This document shows, one piece after another, positions 41,551-50,036 of a stretch of DNA of 58,628 bases (position 1 is the first letter of the stretch; each line of letters starts with the position of its first letter). The DNA comes from Sedimenticola sp. GTDB taxonomy: Bacteria > Pseudomonadota > Gammaproteobacteria > Chromatiales > Chromatiaceae. Made by a program: the position numbers and the translations under genes. The notes under the pieces are model-generated. The model was not told where the DNA came from, did not search any database, and saw only the letters and a list, made by a program, of their open reading frames with translations. The DNA lies in assembly GCA_026992075.1 (NCBI GenBank), contig JALXAM010000028.1, positions 92,289-150,916 on the forward strand, read 5' to 3'.

Positions 41551-41630
41551 CCCCGTGGTCCTTTTGCCTGAGCGATTCCGGGCGGAACTTGCGCCTTCGG
41601 CGCCGGAAGGATCCGGTCTCTCCCACGGGG
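41551..41630 (-). promoter_or_regulatory. glycine riboswitch, first (5') aptamer
   Basis: On the minus strand: CCCCGTGGGAGAGACCGGAT, then GGCGCCGAAGGCGCAAG, then GGAATCGCTCAGGCAAAAGG and ACCACGGGG. Closing strand, GGGAGAG, CGCCGAAGG and CTCAGGCAAAAGGACC are conserved type-1 aptamer blocks. It is separated from the second aptamer by 172 nt; most tandem riboswitches have a linker of only about 10-20 nt. Confidence 0.92.
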
Positions 41631-41717
41631 CATGGCTCGAGTGGGGGATGGTACCGGGAGATGGGGGAGAATGCCAACGGGTTGATCCCGGGACATCGGC
41701 TTGCAAGCGGATAGTTG

Positions 41718-41799
41718 GTAGGTTGGGCAAAGGCGCGCAGCGCCGTGCCCGACATTCCTCGGCTGCTGCGTTGGGCACGCTTCGCTTTGCCCAACCTAC
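41718..41799. repeat. family F inverted repeat upstream of the gcv leader
   Basis: GTAGGTTGGGCAAAGGCGC and CTTCGCTTTGCCCAACCTAC flank GCAGCGCCGTGCCC. It separates the glycine riboswitch leader from ubiI, 22 bp past the ubiI stop, and may end ubiI transcription on one strand. The gcv promoter should lie nearby in 41640-41715, but I see no clear -35/-10. Confidence 0.75.
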
Positions 41800-41820
41800 G
41801 AGGGGTAAGGGATGAGGGGC

Positions 41821-43026
41821 TCACCGCGCCAGCGGCGGCAGCTCGCCCAGGGTACCCATGGCGTTGCGCACCAGCAGCCGCTTCAGCGGCCCCAGCCGGT
41901 CGGCCAGGTCGAGGCCGAGGTTGCGGGCCAGCCGCAGGGGGGTGATATCGTTGCTGAAAAGCCGCTTGAAGCCGTCCATGGCCGCCTGCATGGCGAGGTT
42001 CTCGCCCTTGCGCGCCCGTTCGTATTTGCGCAGGGTCTGTTCGTGGCCCAGGGGGCGGCGCCGGTCGCGCGCCTCCACCACCACCCGCACCAGCTCGGCC
42101 ATGTCCAGCAGGCCAAGGTTGACCCCCTGCCCTGCCAGCGGATGGATCACGTGGGCGGCGTCGCCCACCAGGGCCAGCCCGGGGAGGATGTAGCGGCTGG
42201 CGTGCTGCAGCCGCAGGGGAAAGACGCCCCGTTCGCCCTCCAGGGTCAGCTCGCCCAGGCGCGCCTCGCTGGCGCGGGTCACCGCTTCGTTGAAGGCTTC
42301 CGGCGCCAGCTCCGCCAGCCGGGAGGCTTCCGCCGGCGAGGTGGACCAGACGATGGAGAAATACTCCTTTTCCAGCGGCAGCAGCGCCAGGGGGCCGCTG
42401 GGCATGAAGCGCTGCCAGGCGGTGGCCTGGTTGCCCTTTTCGGCACGCAGGGTGCAGACCAGGGCGTGCTGGTCGTAGCTCCAGCCGCGGGTCTCAATGC
42501 CGGCCAGTTCCCGCAGTTGCGAGCGGGCGCCGTCGGCGGCGACGATCAGGTCGGCCTCCAGCCGCTCTTCCTGTTCTCCCTTGCGGACGCGCAGCGCCGG
42601 GCGTCTGGCGTCGGGCTCCAGGGAGAGCAGCTCGGCGCCGGTGATCACCTCCACCTCGGGGCGCTGCGCCAGTACCTGCCAGAGGGCGCACTGGATGACG
42701 CCGTTCTCGATGATGTGGCCCAGCTCGGGCTCGCCCAGCTCGGCGGCATCGAAGCGGATCTCGCCGCCGGCCGACTCCCACACCACCATGCGCTCGTAGG
42801 GGGTGACCCGGCGGCGCACCATCTCCGGCCAGGCGCCCAGGTGCTCGAAGATGTTATGCGAGGCGCGGCTGATGGCCGAGACGCGGATCTCGAACCCCTC
42901 CCGCGGCCAGGCACAGTCGGGCCGCTGCCGCTCCAGCAGGCGCACCTGGAAGCCCTCCGCCGAGAGGGCGCAGGCGGCCGCGGCACCCACCATGCCGCCG
43001 CCGACGATGAGGATCTCGCCGCTCAC
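41821..43026 (-). CDS. ubiI: ubiquinone-biosynthesis FAD monooxygenase, UbiI/VisC type
   Basis: A 401-residue class A flavoprotein hydroxylase. The FAD motif GEILIVGGGMVGAAAA is at the N-terminus, and ALVGDAAHVIHPLAGQGVNL is the second FAD signature. The GTG start at 43026 overlaps the ubiH stop (GTGA). The order pepP-ubiH-ubiI supports UbiI (C5 hydroxylation in ubiquinone synthesis) over other homologues, but specificity is inferred. Confidence 0.9.
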   Translation of the reverse strand: MSGEILIVGGGMVGAAAACALSAEGFQVRLLERQRPDCAWPREGFEIRVSAISRASHNIFEHLGAWPEMVRRRVTPYERMVVWESAGGEIRFDAAELGEPELGHIIENGVIQCALWQVLAQRPEVEVITGAELLSLEPDARRPALRVRKGEQEERLEADLIVAADGARSQLRELAGIETRGWSYDQHALVCTLRAEKGNQATAWQRFMPSGPLALLPLEKEYFSIVWSTSPAEASRLAELAPEAFNEAVTRASEARLGELTLEGERGVFPLRLQHASRYILPGLALVGDAAHVIHPLAGQGVNLGLLDMAELVRVVVEARDRRRPLGHEQTLRKYERARKGENLAMQAAMDGFKRLFSNDITPLRLARNLGLDLADRLGPLKRLLVRNAMGTLGELPPLAR

Positions 43027-44234
43027 AGCGCCACCCCCCGTGCCAGGCGGGGGAGCCGCCCTTCCAGCCCCATGGCGGCGCGGGCGATGGCATGGCGCGC
43101 CGGGGGGCAGAGTTCCAGCCCCAGCAGCCCCAGGTTGCGCCCTAGCCGCAGGGGCGGCCAGCGGTTGCTGAAGAGCCGCACCAGGGTGTCGGTGGCCAGG
43201 GCCACGTTGCGCCGGTCGCGCCGGCGCCACTGCTCGTAGCGGCGCAGCACCGCCTCGCTGCCGGGATCGGCGCCCTCCTCCACCGCTTGCAGCACCACCT
43301 CCGCCAGCACCGCCAGGTCGCGGATGCCGAGGTTGAAGCCCTGTCCCGCCACCGGGTGGAGGGTGTGGGCGGCGTTGCCCACCAGCACCGCGCGCGGCTT
43401 CACCGAGTCACGCACCCAGGTCTGCGACAGCGGGTAGGCGCTGCGCCTGCCCACCCTTCCCAGGCGGCCCAGGCGCCAGCCGAAGCGTTCCTGCACCTGC
43501 CGGAGAAAGGCCTCGTCGTCCAGCGCCAGCACCTCTTCACGGCGGGCGTCGGGTACCGTCCACACCAGGGCGCAGCGTTCGTCGTGCATGGGCAGCAGCG
43601 CCAGGGGGCCGTCGGCGGTGAAGCGCTCGTAGGCGGTGTTGCGGTGAGGCCGGCCGGGGGTGAGGTTGGCGATCACCGCGCTCTGGTGGTACTTGCGGCG
43701 CACGGTGTCGAAGCAGAGTTGCCGGCGCACGAAGGAGTCGCCGCCGTCGGCGGCCACCAGCAGCCGGGCGCTCAGCTCCCCGCCCTCTTCCAAACCGAGG
43801 TGGGCCGCTTCCGGTTCGATGCTCAGCCAGCGCACCCGCGCCGGGGCCAGCACCGCCACGTCTTCCAGCGACTGCAGACGTGCCAGCAGCGCGGCGCCCA
43901 GGTCGCGGGCGGTGATCACCTGCCCCAGGGCCGGTACCCCTTCTTCGGAGGCATCCAGGCGGGTGACGCCGAAGCCGCCCTGCTCGGAGACGTGGATGTG
44001 CAAGATGGGGGCGGCATGGGACGCCATCTCATTCCATAAACCCAGAGCCTGAAAGATGCGCTGGGCGCCGTGGGAGAGGGCGATGGCGCGGTCGTCGTAG
44101 TTGGGCACCGCCTCCACCTGGAGAGGCGCCGCTTCCACCAGCGCCAGTTTGAGGCCGTGGCCGGAAAGGGCCGTCGCCAGGGTGGCGCCGGCCATGCCGC
44201 CGCCGATGATGACGATGTCGTACTGGTTTGGCAT
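43023..44234 (-). CDS. ubiH: 2-octaprenyl-6-methoxyphenyl hydroxylase (UbiH type)
   Basis: 403 residues from MPNQYDIVIIGGGMAGATLA (44234). A Rossmann FAD motif lies at the N-terminus and VLVGNAAHTLHPVAGQGFNL near residue 290. Aerobic ubiquinone hydroxylase by homology and by its place between pepP and ubiI. An in-frame ATG 16 codons upstream gives a weak extension that is not chosen. Confidence 0.9.
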   Translation of the reverse strand: MPNQYDIVIIGGGMAGATLATALSGHGLKLALVEAAPLQVEAVPNYDDRAIALSHGAQRIFQALGLWNEMASHAAPILHIHVSEQGGFGVTRLDASEEGVPALGQVITARDLGAALLARLQSLEDVAVLAPARVRWLSIEPEAAHLGLEEGGELSARLLVAADGGDSFVRRQLCFDTVRRKYHQSAVIANLTPGRPHRNTAYERFTADGPLALLPMHDERCALVWTVPDARREEVLALDDEAFLRQVQERFGWRLGRLGRVGRRSAYPLSQTWVRDSVKPRAVLVGNAAHTLHPVAGQGFNLGIRDLAVLAEVVLQAVEEGADPGSEAVLRRYEQWRRRDRRNVALATDTLVRLFSNRWPPLRLGRNLGLLGLELCPPARHAIARAAMGLEGRLPRLARGVAL

Positions 44235-44296
44235 GGGACCAGTGTAGGGCGGGGAGAGGGGGGATTCAATGGGGGTTGTCATCCCCCTTCCCTTTT

Positions 44297-44387
44297 GTCA
44301 TCCCGGGCTTGACCCGGGATCCACGGGATCGGGTTGGGGGAAGCTTTCCCGTGGGTCCCGGATCTCGCTGCGCTCGTCCGGGACGAC
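44297..44387. repeat. GTCATCCCGGGCTTGACCCG-type inverted repeat (family H)
   Basis: GTCATCCCGGGCTTGACCCG...CACGGG and CCCGTG...GGATCTCGCTGCGCTCGTCC..ACGAC form an imperfect palindrome filling the pepP-ubiH gap. The same kind of repeat is common in other proteobacteria. Confidence 0.75.
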
Positions 44388-44393
44388 AGGGGT

Positions 44394-45701
44394 TCAGCGC
44401 GCCATCAGCGCCTCGATCTCCTCGATGGTCTTGGGTGCGTCTTTGGAGAGCACGTCGTGGCCGTCGCGGGTCACCAGCACGTCGTCCTCGATGCGGATGC
44501 CGATGCCCTGCCACTTCTTCGCCACGCCGCGCATTCCCCTGGGGATGTAGAGTCCCGGCTCAACGGTGACCACCATGCCCGGCTCCAGCTCGCGCCAGTG
44601 GCCGTCGATCTTGTAGTCCCCCACGTCATGCACGTCCAGCCCCAGCCAGTGACCGGTGCCGTGCATGAAGAACTTCTTGTACTTCTCCTCCTTGATCAAC
44701 TTGGCCGGCTGGCCTTTCAGCAGACCCAGCTTCACCAGCCCGCGGGTGAGGGTCCGCACCGCCGCCTTGTGGGGCGCGTTGTAGGGATTGCCGGGCTTCA
44801 CCTGGGCGATGGCGGCGAGCTGGGCATCGAGCACCAGCTGGTAGAGCTGCCGCTGTGGCTCGCTGAAGCGGCCGTTCACCGGGAAGGTGCGGGTGATGTC
44901 CGAGGCGTAGCACTCCAGCTCGCAGCCGGCGTCCACCAGCACCAGGTCGCCGTCGGCCAGCACTTGGTCGTTGTTGATATAGTGCAGCACCGTGGCGTTG
45001 TCGCCCCCGCCCACGATGGGCTGGTAGGCCTGTTCCCGCACCCCCTTGCGGTAACAGGCCTGCAGGAAGAGGCCCTCCAGGTCCAGTTCCGTCATGCCCG
45101 GCCGGCAGGCGGCCATCAGCTCGCGGTGGGCGGCGGCGGAGATCCTGGCCGCGCGCCGCATCACCGCCACCTCCGAACGCGACTTGTAGAGCCTCATGTC
45201 GTGCAGGTGGTGATCCAGGGCGATGAACTCCTGGGGCGGATGGACCCCCGAGCGGGCTTTGCCGCGGATGCGCGAGATCCACTGCGACATGCGCTGGTCC
45301 AGCTCGGCGTCGGCGCCCATGCTGTAGAACACCTTGTCGCACTGCTCCAGCATGCGCGGCAGGATGTCGTCCAGGTCGCCGATGGGAAAGGCGTCGTCGG
45401 CGCCGTAGAGCTCCACCGCGCCCTGGGGGCCGGCGATGGCGCCGTCCCACCGCTCCTTCTTGGGATCCTTCTCCCGGCAGAAGAGAATGTACTGGCCCTG
45501 GTCGCGGCCGGGGATCAACACCGCCACCGCCTCGGGTTCGGGAAAGCCGGTGAGATAGTAGAAATCGCTGTCCGGGCGGTAGCGGTAACGGACGTCCCGA
45601 TTGCGCAGACACTGGGGCGCCGCCGGAACGATGGCGATGCTGCCCTTGCCCATGATGCGCATGAGCTGGCGCCGGCGGCGCGGGAATTCAGCGGGATTCA
45701 T
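44394..45701 (-). CDS. pepP: Xaa-Pro aminopeptidase P
   Basis: A 435-residue pita-bread metalloprotease. The five metal ligands are visible: two Asp in LVDAGCELECYASDITRTFP, His in MHGTGHWLGLDVHDVG, Glu in VTVEPGLYIPRG and Glu in GIRIEDDVLVT. It removes N-terminal residues preceding proline. Its start overlaps the ygfB stop by 14 bp, the usual arrangement. Confidence 0.95.
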   Translation of the reverse strand: MNPAEFPRRRRQLMRIMGKGSIAIVPAAPQCLRNRDVRYRYRPDSDFYYLTGFPEPEAVAVLIPGRDQGQYILFCREKDPKKERWDGAIAGPQGAVELYGADDAFPIGDLDDILPRMLEQCDKVFYSMGADAELDQRMSQWISRIRGKARSGVHPPQEFIALDHHLHDMRLYKSRSEVAVMRRAARISAAAHRELMAACRPGMTELDLEGLFLQACYRKGVREQAYQPIVGGGDNATVLHYINNDQVLADGDLVLVDAGCELECYASDITRTFPVNGRFSEPQRQLYQLVLDAQLAAIAQVKPGNPYNAPHKAAVRTLTRGLVKLGLLKGQPAKLIKEEKYKKFFMHGTGHWLGLDVHDVGDYKIDGHWRELEPGMVVTVEPGLYIPRGMRGVAKKWQGIGIRIEDDVLVTRDGHDVLSKDAPKTIEEIEALMAR

Positions 45702-46224
45702 CGGCGTGGGTCTCGTGCCAGATGAGGGAGGTGGCCACCCAGAGATACTCGGCCAGCTGCATCAGCGCCTCCTCGGCCTCTTCGTCGTCACCGAACTCGT
45801 CCAGCGCCATGCGGGCGATCTCGCTGAAGTCGCGCAGCGCCTCCCCCGCTTCGCCCTGGAAGAACGACTCCTGCCGCTTGCCGCCCAGACCGAATCCGTA
45901 GAGAAAGCCCTGGCTCCAGTCGCGCAGCGCGGTGGCCCGTTCCCGTACCGGGCGCTCCTCGTCGGGCAGCAGCAGCTGCACCGGCATGCGGCGTTCGCGC
46001 AGCTCCCGTTCGGCCAGCTGCCAGAGCCGGTCCAGCTCGTCCGCCGCCTCCCGCGCCAGCAGGTCGTTCTCGTCCGCCTCATCCAGCAGGTTGGGTCGCC
46101 AGCGGTCCAGGCCGGCGCAGAGCATGCCGCAGAGCATGCCGTGCGCTTCGGCTGCAGTCTGGTCGGCGCCGGCGGCCTGCAACAGCTGCGCCATACGGGC
46201 GTGATCCGGTTTGAACTCCGTCAT
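45688..46224 (-). CDS. ygfB: YgfB/UPF0149 family protein
   Basis: 178 residues from MTEFKPDHARMAQLLQAAG (46224). Conserved YgfB features include EAHGMLCGMLC and the acidic WSQGFLYGFGLG...FSEIARMALDEFGDDEE. In Pseudomonas YgfB is an anti-terminator antagonist affecting ampDh3 expression; a general role is unknown. It is divergent from zapB-like/zapA and coupled to pepP. Confidence 0.93.
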   Translation of the reverse strand: MTEFKPDHARMAQLLQAAGADQTAAEAHGMLCGMLCAGLDRWRPNLLDEADENDLLAREAADELDRLWQLAERELRERRMPVQLLLPDEERPVRERATALRDWSQGFLYGFGLGGKRQESFFQGEAGEALRDFSEIARMALDEFGDDEEAEEALMQLAEYLWVATSLIWHETHADESR

Positions 46225-46291
46225 GGAATCGAGTTTAACACGCCACTTGAACATTGACCCCCAAGCGACCGCGATCTATATTCACTGGCCT

Positions 46292-46525
46292 ATGAACAGC
46301 GGCAAGTTCAGCTCCCCGGCAATCCAGGCACTGGAGGCGCTCGAGCAACAGGTCTCGGCGCTCATCGAGACCTGCGCCTATCTCAAGGAGGAGAACCGTC
46401 TGCTGCGTGCCCAGCAGGAGCGCCTGCAGGAGGAGCGGGCCGCGCTCATGGAGAAGAACCACACCGCCCGCACCCGGGTGGACGCCATCATCAGTCGGCT
46501 CAAATCCCTCGAGGCCCACACGTGA
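46292..46525 (+). CDS. small coiled-coil cell-division-linked protein (TIGR02449/ZapB-like)
   Basis: 77 residues from MNSGKFSSPAIQALEALEQQ. It is predicted to be one long coiled coil (ALEQQVSALIETCAYLKEEN, RLLRAQQERLQEERAAL). This family is regularly found directly upstream of zapA. It overlaps zapA by 4 bp (GTGA). A ZapB-like role in the divisome is inferred from context. Confidence 0.85.
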   Translation: MNSGKFSSPAIQALEALEQQVSALIETCAYLKEENRLLRAQQERLQEERAALMEKNHTARTRVDAIISRLKSLEAHT

Positions 46526-46836
46526 GCCGCGCCCCCAAGACCGTCACAGTCACCATTCTCGACAAGGAATACCGTGTCGCCTGCCAGCCTGGCGAGGAGG
46601 AGGCGGTGATGGCCTCTGCCCTGCACCTGGACGAGCGCATGCGGGAGATCCGCCAGACCGGCAAGATCATCGGCACCGAACGCATCGCCGTGATGGCAGC
46701 GCTCAACATGGCGCACGACCTGCTCACCCTGGAGCAGCAGAGCAAGGAAGTTGACGCAGGTCTCGAAAAGCGCATGCGGCAGCTCCAGGAGCAGGTGGAG
46801 GTTGCGCTGAATCAATTCAACCAGCTGGAACTTTGA
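46522..46836 (+). CDS. zapA: cell division protein ZapA
   Basis: 104 residues, GTG start overlapping the upstream stop. The VTVTILDKEYRVACQPGEEE N-terminal domain and the C-terminal coiled coil are typical. ZapA crosslinks FtsZ filaments at the Z ring. It is followed by 6S RNA and fau, the conserved gammaproteobacterial order. Confidence 0.95.
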   Translation: MSRAPKTVTVTILDKEYRVACQPGEEEAVMASALHLDERMREIRQTGKIIGTERIAVMAALNMAHDLLTLEQQSKEVDAGLEKRMRQLQEQVEVALNQFNQLEL

Positions 46837-46867
46837 GCCGATTCGGGGTAGCCTTTGAACCGAAGGC

Positions 46868-47052
46868 ATCCTCTGCGGTGTTCGTGCACCGGCTTCGTTA
46901 TCCCTTGAGCCTATGCTTTGTCGACAGGGGACCGAAACCACTGCGGAGGTGTGCAAGTCCGCCTCCGAGCGGAAAGCCTGATCCGCAGCCGCGGTTCCCA
47001 CTTGAACCTCACGGTTCAAGGTCACAAACCGGAAACGGCACAGGTGGAGGAT
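46868..47052 (+). ncRNA. ssrS: 6S RNA
   Basis: It lies between zapA and fau, the hallmark location. The 5' end ATCCTCTGCGGTG pairs with the 3' end ...CAGGTGGAGGAT. The conserved CCCTTGAGCC and the tail CACTTGAACCTCACGGTTCA are present. It is about 185 nt. 6S RNA binds sigma-70 RNA polymerase holoenzyme as a promoter mimic. The 3' end touches the fau start codon region. Confidence 0.92.
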
Positions 47053-47656
47053 GTCTTCCATTCCCTCCCCTTCCATGAACCCTTCCCGATCCGAGCTTCG
47101 CGCCAGGCGTCGCGCACTGGATCCTGCATTGCGTTCACGCTTTGCCATGCAGGCCGCCCGGCTGGCCAAGCGGCAGCCCTTCTTCTTGCGCGCCGAACGC
47201 ATCGCCTTCTATCTGGCCAGCGATGGCGAGCTGGATCCCCTGCCCCTATTGCGCAGCGCAGTGGCCATGGGCAAGCAGTGTCTGCTGCCGGTGCTGCACC
47301 CGCTGGGCCACCGGCGACTCTGGTTTGCACGCTGGAAGCCGGGTGAGCCGTTGCGTCCCAACCGCTACGGCATTCCAGAGCCGAGATGGGAACGCAGCGG
47401 TCTGCTCTCTCCCCGCGCCATCGATCTGGTATTGATGCCTCTGGTGGCGTTCGACCATCGCTGTCATCGCATGGGCATGGGCGCTGGTTACTATGACCGC
47501 ACCTTCGCCTGGCGCATGCGATCTCCAACTTGGCGTGGTCCCAGCCTCGTGGGCTATGCCTATGCGCTTCAGGGAGTGACTGCCATAGACACCCAACCCT
47601 GGGACGTTCCGCTGGATGCGGTGATCACCGAACGGGAGGTGTTGCGATGCAAATAA
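47051..47656 (+). CDS. fau: 5-formyltetrahydrofolate cyclo-ligase
   Basis: A 201-residue enzyme converting 5-formyl-THF to 5,10-methenyl-THF. The ATP-site signature LMPLVAFDHRCHRMGMGAGY is present. The ATG at 47051 sits directly after GGTGGAGG in the 3' end of 6S RNA; a Met at 47075 is an alternative without a visible Shine-Dalgarno. The adjacency to the glycine-cleavage folate genes in the window is loose. Confidence 0.92.
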   Translation: MSSIPSPSMNPSRSELRARRRALDPALRSRFAMQAARLAKRQPFFLRAERIAFYLASDGELDPLPLLRSAVAMGKQCLLPVLHPLGHRRLWFARWKPGEPLRPNRYGIPEPRWERSGLLSPRAIDLVLMPLVAFDHRCHRMGMGAGYYDRTFAWRMRSPTWRGPSLVGYAYALQGVTAIDTQPWDVPLDAVITEREVLRCK

Positions 47657-47757
47657 ATTTACTTTCTCGCGGACTCACTGGGTTGGCAAGGTGGACAGCG
47701 CCCTGCTTTTCCTGCAAGCAAGCTCATGACGGGCACGCTTCGCTTTGCCCATCCTAC

Positions 47758-47902
47758 GGAAGGCCTGAAGAATTCGGGCCTTCCTTCGGCACAAGGATGT
47801 GCCGGAAAAATCGATCGCTGTAAGCGATCGATTTTGTAGCAAGCCGCAAACCGCGTTTGCGGCGCAGCGCGCCCTGATAAAGCCAAGGATGGCTTTTATC
47901 AG
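47758..47902 (+). other. tandem hairpin array with GGA loops (candidate regulatory RNA)
   Basis: Five hairpins in a row: GGAAGGCC/GGCCTTCC (47758-47784), CGGCACA-AGGA-TGTGCCG (47787-47804), AATCGATCGCT-GTA-AGCGATCGATT (47809-47833), CCGCAAA/TTTGCGG (47844-47862) and CTGATAAAGCC-AAGGAT-GGCTTTTATCAG (47874-47902). Two loops fit CANGGANG. No promoter or poly-T terminator is obvious. It lies within the 518-bp fau to H1-like gap, after a half family F repeat (47730-47757). Confidence 0.45.
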
Positions 47903-47921
47903 GGGTTCCCTACAGGAGCTT

Positions 47922-48064
47922 CTGATTTAATCCATGAACCCGCATCTTGTCCCCCTCCGGCCCGATTACTGCGTCGATGTTCTTGCCAATAGCTTGTGGC
48001 TGCGAATTTCGCCTTGTGCTCGAACCGGAGGAGAACAACCTGCTCCGTCCAGGATTGAATCAGG
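47922..48064 (+). repeat. MITE-like repeat C, copy 2
   Basis: 143 bp bounded by TCTGATTTAATCC (47922-47934) and GGATTGAATCAGG (48052-48064), imperfect inverted termini. It matches the reverse complement of 4708-4843 over most of its length, with a few small insertions. It lies 110 bp upstream of the histone-like gene. Confidence 0.78.
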
Positions 48065-48174
48065 GGTTACTACAGCTGAAATTCCCTTTCGATCACTGGT
48101 ATTTCACTTCCAGTTGTATATACTCCGGTGAAAGCCTTTACATTTGTTGATCAACAACGACAAGGGGAGATGTA

Positions 48175-48483
48175 ATGGTAAAGAAGACCACCACCAAATC
48201 GGCGGCAAAGGTGACCAAGAAGGCGGCGAAGAAGAAAGTGGCCAAGAAGAAGGTCGCCAAAAAGGTCGCAAAGAAGGTGACGAAGAAGAAGGTGGCAAAA
48301 AAGAAGGTCGCCAAGAAGAAGGTTGCCAAGAAAGCGGCCGTCAAAAAGAAAGTCACCAAGAAGGCCGCGAAGAAGAAGGTGGTGAGAAAGGCGGCGAAAA
48401 AGAAAACCGCCAAGAAGAAGGCAGCGAAGAAAAAGGTCGCCAAGAAAAAGACGGCCAAGAAAAAGGCCGTGAAAAAGAAGTAG
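48175..48483 (+). CDS. lysine-rich histone H1-like protein
   Basis: A 102-residue protein made almost entirely of K, A and V in AAKKKVAKKKVAKK-type repeats, like the C-terminal tails of histone H1, Bordetella BpH1 or Pseudomonas AlgP. It should bind and compact DNA through charge. The ATG is preceded by AAGGGGAGATGTA. The repetitive gene may vary in length by recombination. It ends at the edge of a GTCGGGC palindrome. Confidence 0.85.
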   Translation: MVKKTTTKSAAKVTKKAAKKKVAKKKVAKKVAKKVTKKKVAKKKVAKKKVAKKAAVKKKVTKKAAKKKVVRKAAKKKTAKKKAAKKKVAKKKTAKKKAVKKK

Positions 48484-48500
48484 GTCGGGCTTCAGCCCGA
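48480..48500 (+). repeat. GTCGGGCTTCAGCCCGA repeat at the H1-like stop
   Basis: A palindromic repeat that begins within the stop region of the histone-like gene and lies between it and the convergent ilvA. Confidence 0.75.
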
Positions 48501-48510
48501 GAAGGCCCTG

Positions 48511-50031
48511 TCATCCCGCCCCGGCGAAAAGCCGGTAGGCGGGGTTGTCCGTCTCCTCCTGATAGGGGTAGTCCAGCTCCTCGAGGTAGGCGCGAAACGC
48601 CTTCAGCTCCCCTGGACCGAGCTGGATCCCCACCAGCACCCGACCATGGGCCGAGCCGTGGTTGCGATAATGGAACAGGCTGATGTTCCAACCCCGGCTC
48701 AATCCGGAAAGAAAGTCCAGCAAGGCACCTGGCCGTTCCGGAAAGACGAAGCGGAACAGGTGTTCGTTCTTCACCTGGGGCGCGTGTCCGCCCACCATGT
48801 ATCGGATGTGGAGTTTGGCCGTCTCGTTGTCGGTCATGTCCACCACCGGAAAGCCTTTCTTCTCCAGCTTCTCCTTCAGCTGCTCCTTCTCCTCCAGGCC
48901 ACCGGAGAGCTCCACGCCGCAGAAGACATGGGCCCGCTCGGGGTCGGCATAGCGGTAGTTGAACTCGGTGATGTTGCGCTTGCCCAGCAGCCTGCAGAAG
49001 GCGAGGAAGCTGCCGGGCCGTTCCGGGATCTCCACCGCGAAGAGTGCCTCGCGCTGCTCGCCCAGCTCGGCCCGTTCGGCCACGTGGCGCAGGCGGTCGA
49101 AATTGATGTTGGCGCCGCTCACCACCGCCACCAGCTTCTGCCCTGACAGATCCCGCTCCTGGGCGTGCTTCTTGATCCCCGCCACCGCCAGGGCGCCCGC
49201 CGGCTCGGCGATACTGCGGGTCTCGTCGTAGATGTCCTTGATGGCGGCGCAGATCTCGTCGGTGGAAACCAGTACCGTTTCGTCCACGTGGCGGCGCGCC
49301 AGCTTGAAGGTCTCGCGGCCGATCTGCCGCACCGCCACGCCGTCGGCGAACAGCCCCACCTGCTTCAGCGTCACCCGTCGGCCTGCGGCCAGCGCGCGGT
49401 GCAGGGTGGGGGTGTCGTCCGGCTCCACCCCGATCACCTTGATCTCGGGTCGCACCCGCTTGATGTAGACCGCCATGCCGGCGATGAGCCCGCCGCCGCC
49501 CACCGGCACATAGACCGCATCCAGCGGGTCCTCGTGCTGGCGCAGCACCTCCATGGCGATGGTGCCCTGGCCGGCGATGACGCAGGGGTCGTCGAAGGGA
49601 TGAACGAAGGTCAACCCCTTCTCCTTCGCCAGCTCCAGGGCATGCTCGTAGGCATCGTCGTAGGAATCGCCGTGCAGCACGGTGCGGGCGCCCAGATTGC
49701 GCACCGTCTGCACCTTGATCGGCGGTGTGGTGACGGGCATGACGATGAGCGCGTGCACGCCCAGCCGCCGGCCTGCCAGGGCCACCCCCTGGGCGTGGTT
49801 GCCGGCCGAGGCGGCGATCACCCCCCTCGCCTTCTCCTCCTCGGACAGGTTGTAGATCTTGTTGTAGGCGCCGCGCAGCTTGAAGGAGAAGACGCTCTGC
49901 AGATCCTCCCGCTTCAGGAACACCTCCGCCTTGAGCCGTTCCGACAGCCGCCCCGCCCGCTCCAGCGGCGTCTCCCGCGCCACATCGTAGACCCGCGCGC
50001 GCAGGATGCGTTCCAGGTAATCGTTGGCCAT
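48511..50031 (-). CDS. ilvA: threonine ammonia-lyase, biosynthetic
   Basis: 506 residues from MANDYLERILRARVYDVAR (50031). The PLP lysine is in SVFSFKLRGAYNKI and the glycine loop in VGGGGLIAGMAVY. Two C-terminal ACT-like domains (about residues 325-410 and 420-500) give isoleucine feedback control, as in E. coli IlvA. The start is only 5 bp past the hicB stop, so no room remains for a private promoter; it may be read from hicAB or from inside hicB. Confidence 0.95.
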   Translation of the reverse strand: MANDYLERILRARVYDVARETPLERAGRLSERLKAEVFLKREDLQSVFSFKLRGAYNKIYNLSEEEKARGVIAASAGNHAQGVALAGRRLGVHALIVMPVTTPPIKVQTVRNLGARTVLHGDSYDDAYEHALELAKEKGLTFVHPFDDPCVIAGQGTIAMEVLRQHEDPLDAVYVPVGGGGLIAGMAVYIKRVRPEIKVIGVEPDDTPTLHRALAAGRRVTLKQVGLFADGVAVRQIGRETFKLARRHVDETVLVSTDEICAAIKDIYDETRSIAEPAGALAVAGIKKHAQERDLSGQKLVAVVSGANINFDRLRHVAERAELGEQREALFAVEIPERPGSFLAFCRLLGKRNITEFNYRYADPERAHVFCGVELSGGLEEKEQLKEKLEKKGFPVVDMTDNETAKLHIRYMVGGHAPQVKNEHLFRFVFPERPGALLDFLSGLSRGWNISLFHYRNHGSAHGRVLVGIQLGPGELKAFRAYLEELDYPYQEETDNPAYRLFAGAG

Positions 50032-50036
50032 GGTGG

